Positions 6,964-11,933 of a DNA stretch of 11,933 nt are shown here, one piece after another. Where the stretch lies: the NCBI GenBank assembly GCA_031275145.1, contig JAISPE010000172.1, positions 1-11,933 of the forward strand. Reading direction: 5' to 3'. Position numbers and translations under genes: made by a program. Below the pieces are notes generated by a model. It saw only the letters and a list, made by a program, of their open reading frames with translations, did not search any database and was not told the origin of the DNA. Every line of letters starts with the position of its first letter. Position 1 is the first letter of the stretch. This DNA comes from Prevotellaceae bacterium. Its GTDB lineage: Bacteria > Bacteroidota > Bacteroidia > Bacteroidales > UBA932.

Positions 6964-7280
6964 GATTTTTCTATCGGTGACAGCAAATTTGCTGTCGCCG
7001 ATTTTCTGTTTCCTGTCGGCGACCTCGACATCGCAGAAAAAATCGTTGAATTTTGCCGTTGTCGATAGCAGTATCGCCGTCAGCGAGGGCAGTGTCCCCG
7101 TTCACGATAGAAAATTCACAATCGCAGACCGCAAATTCGGGCAAAAAAATGTGTCTAATTCCCGTCGGCGGCAGGATATTTCCGTCGCAAAATAGCAATG
7201 TCGAGGTCGGCGACAGCAATACCGGATGCGAAGACCGAACCGTCGAGGCTGGCGACAGGAATATTCCCGCTGAAAACGCC
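6964..7280 (+). repeat. Degenerate 21-bp tandem repeat array (about 15 units)
   Basis: The gap 6896-7379 is filled mainly by diverged 21-bp units with core GTCGGCGACAGCAAT. Clear units start at 6964, 6985, 7006 and 7027, then (one-base phase shift) at 7049, 7070, 7091, 7112 and 7133, and after another shift at 7197, 7218, 7239 and 7260. Because 21 is a multiple of 3, each phase reads as heptapeptides such as DFSIGDS, KFAVADF, SVPVHDR and NVEVGDS. However, the phase shifts and stops break any single long frame. An ORF at 6892-7068 (58 codons) covers the first units. Two adjacent units form a 30-bp inverted repeat (6973-7002, one mismatch). A related half unit occurs at 6900-6919, and again at 9881-9921. 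Confidence 0.75.
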
Positions 7281-7292
7281 TGCGTAATTTGT

Positions 7293-7325
7293 TTGTGTGT
7301 AATTGATAAATTTCACGTACTTTTG
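7293..7325 (+). promoter_or_regulatory. Bacteroidetes-type promoter in repeat copy 1
   Basis: TTG (7293-7295), a 22-bp spacer and TACTTTTG (7318-7325), an exact match to the -7 consensus TAnnTTTG. Transcription would start near 7332, about 50 nt ahead of the methyltransferase ATG at 7380. Confidence 0.6.
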
Positions 7326-7326
7326 T

Positions 7327-7347
7327 ATCGAATAAAAATGATTCGAT
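7327..7347 (+). promoter_or_regulatory. Operator-like inverted repeat at the predicted start site, copy 1
   Basis: ATCGAAT, 7 bases, ATTCGAT: a perfect 7-bp inverted repeat immediately after the -7 box, where a repressor or control protein could block transcription. In RNA it would be a small hairpin with an ATG (7338-7340) in its loop. Confidence 0.45.
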
Positions 7348-7379
7348 TTATTATAAAACATAATATAAATCAAGGAACA

Positions 7380-7580
7380 ATGTTAGAAAATGATTACTTG
7401 GATAAAATAATATGCGGAGACAGTTTAACTGTAATGCGCCAAATGCCTGACAGATGTTTGGATTTAACGGTAACTTCGCCGCCATATAATCTCAAGAATT
7501 CGACTTCGGCAAATTATTTTATTTGTCGGAGAAAAACCGGAATAAATCTCAACCCACAAATAAAGTACAAATGGAATTAG
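7380..7580 (+). pseudogene. Truncated DNA methyltransferase (N-terminal fragment)
   Basis: The first ~40 residues are those of a type II-style N4-cytosine/N6-adenine DNA methyltransferase: DKIICGDSLTVMRQMPD (8-24) and the catalytic motif IV TSPPYN (32-37). Homology stops at about 7497, soon after NLKNST. A further 25 codons without methyltransferase character then lead to TAG at 7578-7580. The rest of the enzyme, including the SAM-binding FxGxG motif, is absent. An in-frame ATG at 7338 inside the 67-bp repeat would add 14 residues. It was presumably once driven by the repeat's promoter. The remnant cannot be an active enzyme; a deletion joining it to unrelated downstream sequence is the simplest explanation. 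Confidence 0.8.
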
Positions 7581-7774
7581 CTGATGAACAAATAATACGC
7601 CAAGATTTTGTTGATAATTCAATTTTTGAATTACTGCAATCTTTAAATCCTACGGATAAAAAGATAAATTGGGATATTGAAATGATAGGTCAAATACGGG
7701 AATCTGTCGAATCTATGTTTGTCGAGAGAGAAATCTGTACTGAACAGGAATTTTATCCATATTTAGAAGAATAG
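7571..7774 (+). CDS. Small conserved-looking hypothetical protein, 67 residues
   Basis: An ATG at 7571 gives 67 residues, acidic and with no cysteine-rich or membrane part except one Cys. The pattern QDFVDNSIFELLQSLNPTD (11-29) followed by WDIEMIGQIRESVES resembles small hypothetical proteins I associate with Bacteroidetes accessory and restriction loci. That is memory of the pattern, not a verified match. The frame is open further upstream to 7490, through a TTG codon at 7523. That upstream part (EFDFGKLFYLSEKN) may be the end of another lost gene. The stop is followed 4 bp later by the next small ORF. Function unknown. Confidence 0.5.
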   Translation: MELADEQIIRQDFVDNSIFELLQSLNPTDKKINWDIEMIGQIRESVESMFVEREICTEQEFYPYLEE

Positions 7775-7778
7775 ATGT

Positions 7779-7883
7779 ATGGAAATTCGGGAAACACAAA
7801 TAGGGGATATTCTAAATCAGTTCACCGTCTCAATGAAAAAAACGTTAAAGCTGGAAGAGCATTATCAACCGGAATATGAGTGA
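7779..7883 (+). CDS. Very small hypothetical ORF, 34 residues
   Basis: An ATG at 7779, 4 bp after the preceding stop, opens 34 codons (starting MEIRETQIGDILNQF, ending QPEYE) to TGA at 7881-7883. The close spacing suggests translation with the gene before it, but the length is near the chance limit and no family is recognised. It may be a piece of the decayed restriction operon. Confidence 0.25.
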   Translation: MEIRETQIGDILNQFTVSMKKTLKLEEHYQPEYE

Positions 7884-7998
7884 ATAATATTAAAAATCAA
7901 ATTGCCGAATTAATCGAAAAAGTTTCTATCTTTGCAGCGAAAGCGAAAGATTATTAAACGAAGCTAAAGATATGGTAGAAAGGGAAATAGAAATATAA
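7883..7998 (+). pseudogene. hsdS: C-terminal remnant of a type I restriction specificity subunit
   Basis: Two overlapping frames together read as the end of an HsdS protein. The first part is NIKNQIAELIEK (7883-7918 plus). The frame then slips by one base at the A-run 7917-7921 and continues as SFYLCSESERLLNEAKDMV and EREIEI to TAA at 7996-7998. The IAELI-x-x-SF-x-L-x-x-ESERLLNEAK pattern is typical of the C-terminal conserved helix of HsdS, which ends the second target-recognition half. A single missing A explains the slip. No target-recognition domain is left upstream, so the gene is a relic and shows that a type I system was once present or recombined here. Confidence 0.6.
7902..7934 (+). 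promoter_or_regulatory. Candidate promoter for the TcmP/DUF5131 pair
   Basis: TTG (7902-7904), a 22-bp spacer and TATCTTTG (7927-7934), an exact TAnnTTTG match with the same spacing as in the 67-bp repeat. It lies within the hsdS relic, about 85 bp before the TcmP start. It could be chance, since the same bases coded for the HsdS helix. Confidence 0.35.
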
Positions 7999-8017
7999 AG
8001 AATTAAATAATAGAATT

Positions 8018-9148
8018 ATGGCAAAAGATATTAATAAAGACAAATTTCCGGAAGAAACAAAATTGAAGCTGAGTATTTTCGCAGAATGTTTCAGAGAATG
8101 GTTTCCCGTATTCATTCATAATCCTTATATTAAGGAGGTTTATATTTATGATTTTTTTGCAGGAAGTGGAAAAGACGAGGAAGGAACATTCGGCTCTCCA
8201 CTGATATTGCTAAATGAAGCAAAAGGCGCAGATTGTCAATATTGTAAGCAAGTCATAAAAAATAATAAAACTGTACATTTTGTTTTCAATGAGAAAGAAA
8301 AATTAAAACAGAAAAAGATGATTGAGAACATAAAATCCTATATGAATGAATGTTTGTCTGTTAATTGCAAGGCTGTTTCATGTATTTACCACTATGAAAA
8401 TTTTAATCAAATGGAATTTAAGGATATATTTCAAATTGATAAATTTCAATTTATTCTGAAGAATAACAGTTGTGGTAAATTTATTCTATTAGATCAATAT
8501 GGGTTCAAGCAAGTCGACAGGGATATTTTTTTGCAGCTGGTAAATGCGCCTAAAACTGATTTCATATTCTTTATTTCATCATCTTTTATACGGAGATTTA
8601 AAGAACATCCATATACAAAACAATATTTCGATACGGAGCAAATTCTCTTTGATGAAACAAAACCCAAAGAGTGTCACCGGCTGATAGCCCAATACTATAA
8701 AAATATAATTCCTTCCAACAAAGAATATTACTTGCATCATTTTACGATTCAAAAAGGAGCCAATTATTGGGGGTTAATTTTTGGGACAAATCATTCTTTG
8801 GGAATGGAAAAGTTTTTAAAGATATGTTGGAACAAGGATGAGCTGTCGGGTGAATCAAATTGTAATATCAATAATGATTTTTCTAAAGGAACCTTATTTT
8901 ACAACGAAACCGGAACAGTAAGAAAACAAGAGGTAGAATCAGATATTAGGAGCAAAATACTGTCCGGCGAAATTTCAAATAATATAGGCGGGCTAAAATA
9001 TGCGCTGAAAAAAGGCTGCTTACCCGAGTTATTTACATTGGTTGTAAAACAGCTGGAAGCAGAAAAGAGAATAACAAGAGTAGGAAATCTCAATTATTCG
9101 TCTACAAATATTCATCGAGTCGAGCAATATAAAATCAATCTGATATGA
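8018..9148 (+). CDS. tcmP: Three-Cys-motif partner protein TcmP
   Basis: A 376-residue protein. The N-terminal segment TKLKLSIFAECFREWFPVF (14-32) followed by VYIYDFFAGSGKDEEGTFGS (41-60), then PLILL, is the hallmark of the TcmP family. That family is defined by its adjacency to phage Gp37/Gp68-like three-Cys proteins. DFFAGSG resembles motif I of class I methyltransferases, so a SAM-dependent or nucleotide-binding Rossmann fold is plausible. FILLDQYGFKQV (155-166) occupies the place of a later strand. The C-terminal 70 residues (about 305-376) look like a winged-helix module. The stop overlaps the start of the next gene (ATGA at 9145-9148), indicating translational coupling and probably a complex. 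The gene is strongly A+T-rich compared with hsdM. The molecular function of the family is not established. Confidence 0.85.
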   Translation: MAKDINKDKFPEETKLKLSIFAECFREWFPVFIHNPYIKEVYIYDFFAGSGKDEEGTFGSPLILLNEAKGADCQYCKQVIKNNKTVHFVFNEKEKLKQKKMIENIKSYMNECLSVNCKAVSCIYHYENFNQMEFKDIFQIDKFQFILKNNSCGKFILLDQYGFKQVDRDIFLQLVNAPKTDFIFFISSSFIRRFKEHPYTKQYFDTEQILFDETKPKECHRLIAQYYKNIIPSNKEYYLHHFTIQKGANYWGLIFGTNHSLGMEKFLKICWNKDELSGESNCNINNDFSKGTLFYNETGTVRKQEVESDIRSKILSGEISNNIGGLKYALKKGCLPELFTLVVKQLEAEKRITRVGNLNYSSTNIHRVEQYKINLI

Positions 9149-9882
9149 AAACAACAAAAATTGAATGGACAGATGCAACATGGAATCCTTCAATTGGCTG
9201 TTCCAAGGTAACTGCCGGTTGCAAAAACTGTTATGCGGAAATTATGGCAAGAAGACTGCAGGCTATGGGTATTTCCGGTTATGAAGACGGTTTTGAATTT
9301 AAACTCTTACCGGAGAGGCTTCATCAACCGGAATATGTCAAAAAACCGACAAAATTCTTTGTAAATTCAATGAGTGATTTATTTCATGAAAAAATGCCAT
9401 TTGATTTTCTTGATAAAATATTTAATGTGATTACAAACACACCTCAACACTATTATCAAATACTTACAAAAAGAGAACATATCCTTCAGGAATATTTTCG
9501 GGAAAGAACCGTGCCTGCAAATGTATGGCTGGGTGTAACAGTAGAACAGGAAAATACCAAATATCGGATAGATGTTTTAAGAAATATTGACGCTACAGTT
9601 CGGTTTATTTCCATAGAGCCTTTAATAGGCGATGTTGGATCACTGAATTTAACAAAAATCCATTGGGTGATTGTTGGCGGAGAAAGTGGAAACAGCGCCA
9701 GACCAATGAATCCTGAATGGGTGATAAATATCCAAAAACAATGTGAAAAGCAAAAGGTAGCATTTTTCTTTAAGCAATGGGGTACTTGGGGAGAAGATGG
9801 TATAAAAAGAAATAAAAAAGAAAACGGCAGCACTTTACTGGGAAGAATATGGAAAGAAGAACCCGTTATTGAACAAATCTGA
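9145..9882 (+). CDS. DUF5131 (phage Gp37/Gp68-type) three-Cys-motif protein
   Basis: A 245-residue protein starting TKIEWTDATWNPSIGC. The three cysteines C19, C26 and C29 form a C-x6-C-x2-C motif (CSKVTAGCKNCYAE), spaced like an Fe-S cluster-binding, radical-SAM-like motif. Other family landmarks are FFVNSMSDLFHE (71-82), ILTKR (106-110), WLGVTVE (128-134), FISIEPLIGD (154-163), VIVGGESG (175-182) and FFFKQWG (207-213). The residue order along an apparent beta/alpha barrel matches the PF07505 family, known from phages and genomic islands. The family has been compared with radical SAM enzymes such as spore photoproduct lyase, but its reaction is not known to me. Translation overlaps TcmP by 4 bp. 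It appears complete. Confidence 0.87.
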   Translation: MKTTKIEWTDATWNPSIGCSKVTAGCKNCYAEIMARRLQAMGISGYEDGFEFKLLPERLHQPEYVKKPTKFFVNSMSDLFHEKMPFDFLDKIFNVITNTPQHYYQILTKREHILQEYFRERTVPANVWLGVTVEQENTKYRIDVLRNIDATVRFISIEPLIGDVGSLNLTKIHWVIVGGESGNSARPMNPEWVINIQKQCEKQKVAFFFKQWGTWGEDGIKRNKKENGSTLLGRIWKEEPVIEQI

Positions 9883-9921
9883 CATTGCCGGTGACCGGAT
9901 TTTTCCGTCGGCGACAGCAAA
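9881..9921 (+). repeat. Remnant 21-bp units ahead of the second promoter module
   Basis: Right at the DUF5131 stop the sequence returns to the 21-bp family. GACATTGCCGGTGACCGG is close to the half unit at 6900-6919. It is followed by a 20-bp unit containing CCGTCGGCGACAGC, and then the 67-bp repeat. Thus both copies of the 67-bp block are preceded by the same repeat family. Confidence 0.7.
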
Positions 9922-9922
9922 T

Positions 9923-9955
9923 TTGTGTGTAATTGATAAATTTCACGTACTTTTG
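9923..9955 (+). promoter_or_regulatory. Promoter of hsdM in repeat copy 2
   Basis: TTG (9923-9925), 22-bp spacer and TACTTTTG (9948-9955). Transcription would start near 9962, about 30 nt before hsdM. Confidence 0.6.
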
Positions 9956-9956
9956 T

Positions 9957-9977
9957 ATCGAATAAAAATGATTCGAT
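9957..9977 (+). promoter_or_regulatory. Operator-like inverted repeat before hsdM, copy 2
   Basis: Same ATCGAAT / ATTCGAT inverted repeat as at 7327-7347. Here the ATG in the loop (9968) opens a 9-codon frame, MIRFIIKLQ, whose TGA overlaps the hsdM ATG (ATGA at 9994-9997). A leader peptide coupled to hsdM is therefore possible. Confidence 0.42.
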
Positions 9978-9993
9978 TTATTATAAAATTACA

Positions 9994-11933
9994 ATGATAA
10001 CACTTGCTGAAATACTCAAAGATTCAGACTATAAACAGGCTCAGTTTGATCTTGTGCAGATTCATGAATTTGAACAGAAAATCATTCCCCGGACGGATAA
10101 AAACGGGAAAACAGTTCCTTACATCGAATGTGCCGTCCGTAAAAAGGAAATTCGTCTTACGCCCGAAGAAGCTGTTCGCCAGTTATATTTGGAGATATTA
10201 CTCAACGATTACCGGTATCCTGCCGACCGTATAGAGCTGGAATATGCCGTTACTTTCGGACGGGAAAAGAAACGCGCCGATATTGTGATCTTCGACAAAC
10301 AGCAAACTACTTCGCCCTACATAATTGTAGAGATGAAGAAGCCGAAACTCAAAGACGGCAAGGAACAGCTGAAATCGTACTGTAACGCCACCGGAGCGCC
10401 TATCGGCGTGTGGACAAACGGCGACTCCATTTCGTTTTACCACCGTCGAGACCCTAACTATTTCGAAGATATTCCCAACATTCCCAGGGCAACGGAAAAA
10501 CTTTCCGAGATTCTTTCCGCACGCTGGACAATCAGTGACCTGATAAAAAAAGACAAACTTGTCAACGAACGTAAATCGCTTAAGGGACTTATCCTTGAAA
10601 TGGAAGACGAAGTGCTGGCAAATGCAGGCGTAGATGTCTTTGAGGAACTGTTTAAACTGATATTCGCCAAACTTTTTGACGAACTGGAGTGTGGACGGAA
10701 ACGGAAACAGTATCTCGAATTTAGAAATTACGGCGATACGGAAACCGAACTGAAAGAAAAAATACAAAACCTGTTCGACCGTGCCAAAGAGAAGTGGGAA
10801 GGCGTATTCCCCTCCGGTGCAAAAATCGAACTGACGGCTTCGCATCTTTCTGTTTGCGTGTCATCGTTGCAGGACATGAAACTGTTCAACAGCAATTTGG
10901 ATGTGATAGACGACGCTTTTGAATATCTGATTAACAAAAGCAGCAAAGGCGAAAAGGGACAGTATTTCACACCGCGTTACGTGATTGACATGTGCGTGCG
11001 GATGCTTAATCCTCACGAAACGGAAACTATGATCGACACCGCTGCAGGCAGTTGCGGTTTCCCGGTACATACAATTTTCTATGTATGGAAGAATATACTG
11101 AACGGATTGGGACTTCCCGAAACGCATCTGTTCACTCTGGAGGAAAAACCGGCGCGCTGTACGGATTATGTGAACAATAAAATTTTCGCTATTGATTTTG
11201 ATGAAAAATCGGTACGTGTAGCGCGCACGCTCAATCTGATTGCCGGCGACGGACAGACCAATGTCATGCACCTGAATACGCTCGACTGGGAACGCTGGGA
11301 CGAAAAAACAACCGACGAAAACTGGCGGGACACTTACAACGAAGGCTGGAAAAAACTCAAAAAACTGCGAATAGACAAAAACAGCAACCGCGATTTTTCT
11401 TTCGACATCCTGATGGCAAATCCGCCGTTTGCCGGCGATATAAAGGAGAGTCGCATACTGGCAAAGTACGATTTGGGCAAAAAGCCCGGCGGTAAATATC
11501 AAAACAGTGTGGGACGCGATATTCTGTTTATCGAGCGCAATCTTGATTTTCTGAAACCCGGCGGACGTATGGCGATTGTTCTTCCGCAAGGGCGTTTCAA
11601 TAACAGCAGCGACAGGCAGATACGGGAATATATTGCAGAACGCTGTCGAATTTTAGCGGTAGTCGGCTTGCATGGAAACGTTTTCAAACCGCATACCGGC
11701 ACTAAAACAAGCGTCTTGCTGGTACAGAAATGGGACGATAAGCTATGCCCGAAAGTTGATGATTACCCGATATTTTTTGCGACGATGCAAGAGCCGGGTA
11801 AAGACAACAGTGGCGAAAAAATCTACCTGCGCAAACGTGATGCAAAGGATCGGTTTGCTCTTGCCCCGCAATATACGCAAAGCGAAATGACACTGCACGA
11901 ACCGCAGATTGAATATGTTTCCGACCCCAAAAA
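9994..11933 (+). CDS. hsdM: Type I restriction-modification N6-adenine methyltransferase with N-terminal nuclease-like domain (3' end outside window)
   Basis: The frame is open for 646 codons to the window edge. Residues about 55-160 form an HSDR_N-type domain with a PD-(D/E)xK-like signature: D96 in ADIVIF, E113-x-K115 in VEMKKPK, and QLKSY (125-129). Residues 190-340 are helical and lead to the HsdM core, GEKGQYFTPRYVIDM. Motif I follows as DTAAGSCGF (348-356), then the FAIDFD segment and the catalytic NPPF (476-479) in DILMANPPFAGD. RMAIVLPQGRFNN comes later. The enzyme methylates adenine at N6 within the site chosen by an HsdS subunit. It would form the M2S core of a type I complex, with hsdS and hsdR expected downstream. 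The start follows the promoter repeat directly. The gene is richer in G+C than the TcmP region just before it. Confidence 0.92.
   Translation, partial: MITLAEILKDSDYKQAQFDLVQIHEFEQKIIPRTDKNGKTVPYIECAVRKKEIRLTPEEAVRQLYLEILLNDYRYPADRIELEYAVTFGREKKRADIVIFDKQQTTSPYIIVEMKKPKLKDGKEQLKSYCNATGAPIGVWTNGDSISFYHRRDPNYFEDIPNIPRATEKLSEILSARWTISDLIKKDKLVNERKSLKGLILEMEDEVLANAGVDVFEELFKLIFAKLFDELECGRKRKQYLEFRNYGDTETELKEKIQNLFDRAKEKWEGVFPSGAKIELTASHLSVCVSSLQDMKLFNSNLDVIDDAFEYLINKSSKGEKGQYFTPRYVIDMCVRMLNPHETETMIDTAAGSCGFPVHTIFYVWKNILNGLGLPETHLFTLEEKPARCTDYVNNKIFAIDFDEKSVRVARTLNLIAGDGQTNVMHLNTLDWERWDEKTTDENWRDTYNEGWKKLKKLRIDKNSNRDFSFDILMANPPFAGDIKESRILAKYDLGKKPGGKYQNSVGRDILFIERNLDFLKPGGRMAIVLPQGRFNNSSDRQIREYIAERCRILAVVGLHGNVFKPHTGTKTSVLLVQKWDDKLCPKVDDYPIFFATMQEPGKDNSGEKIYLRKRDAKDRFALAPQYTQSEMTLHEPQIEYVSDPK

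Larger units (their letters stand above)
7292..7358 (+). repeat. 67-bp direct repeat, copy 1 (promoter module)
   Basis: Identical base for base to 9922-9988, 2630 bp downstream and in the same orientation. It follows the 21-bp array directly and ends 21 bp before the ATG of the broken methyltransferase. It contains a promoter and an inverted repeat, listed separately. Confidence 0.95.
9922..9988 (+). repeat. 67-bp direct repeat, copy 2 (promoter module)
   Basis: Perfectly identical to 7292-7358. It ends 5 bp before the hsdM ATG at 9994. Confidence 0.95.

Noticed and set aside
6964..7280. CRISPR array
   Set aside because: Units are 21 bp, contiguous and diverged, with no unique spacers and no cas genes.
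7533..7565. RRKTGINLNP in the broken methyltransferase frame resembles the KRKGGINFNP-like segment of such enzymes, suggesting an internal deletion
   Set aside because: The same bases lie within another open frame that continues with protein-like sequence to 7774, and only ten residues match; chance cannot be excluded.
7053..7580. Long open frame joining the 21-bp repeats to the methyltransferase fragment
   Set aside because: The frame runs through the promoter module and repeat array; the methyltransferase homology begins only at 7380, so the upstream part is read-through of repeats.
10198..10845. Minus-strand open frame of 215 codons
   Set aside because: Antisense shadow of hsdM, whose own frame carries the domain motifs.

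Overview
This looks like an accessory region of a Bacteroidetes genome, most likely Bacteroidales. The clues are TAnnTTTG-type -7 promoter boxes, no obvious Shine-Dalgarno sequences ahead of the genes, KilA-N and CPBP genes of the kind common in that phylum, and a RhaD-type aldolase. The assignment is inferred from sequence style, not from a search.

Left half (1-6656), all on the minus strand. A partial SAM-dependent methyltransferase (1-530) is followed by a 284-bp gap holding a GC-rich cruciform-like block. Next come an intact KilA-N protein (815-1645), a CPBP membrane protease (1690-2616), a GNAT acetyltransferase (2680-3312), and a 77-residue truncated duplicate of the KilA-N gene (3332-3565). 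The GNAT gene and the truncated copy sit between ~40-bp direct repeats (2631-2671 and 3578-3617). Three related ~32-bp palindromes lie inside the intact KilA-N gene, at the truncation point of the copy, and across the stop codon of the next gene. A tight three-gene operon then runs rhaD (5847-6656), an SDR oxidoreductase (5029-5829) and an aldehyde dehydrogenase (3644-5020).

Right half (6657-11933), all on the plus strand. A poorly supported small ORF (6719-6895) leads into a degenerate 21-bp tandem repeat (about 6964-7280). Next is a 67-bp block carrying a promoter and an operator-like inverted repeat. The block heads a broken DNA methyltransferase (7380-7580). After that come two small ORFs, the frameshifted C-terminal end of a type I specificity subunit (about 7883-7998), and an overlapping pair, TcmP (8018-9148) with a DUF5131/Gp37-Gp68 three-Cys protein (9145-9882). 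After this pair, remnants of the 21-bp repeat and a second, perfectly identical copy of the 67-bp block occur again, now driving a type I N6-adenine methyltransferase (HsdM, 9994 to the window end).

The most notable structure is this repeated control module (21-bp units + promoter + inverted repeat). It precedes two different DNA-methyltransferase genes and brackets a visibly A+T-rich segment holding restriction-modification debris and the TcmP/DUF5131 pair. It suggests a modular hot spot where modification genes are exchanged behind a conserved promoter.
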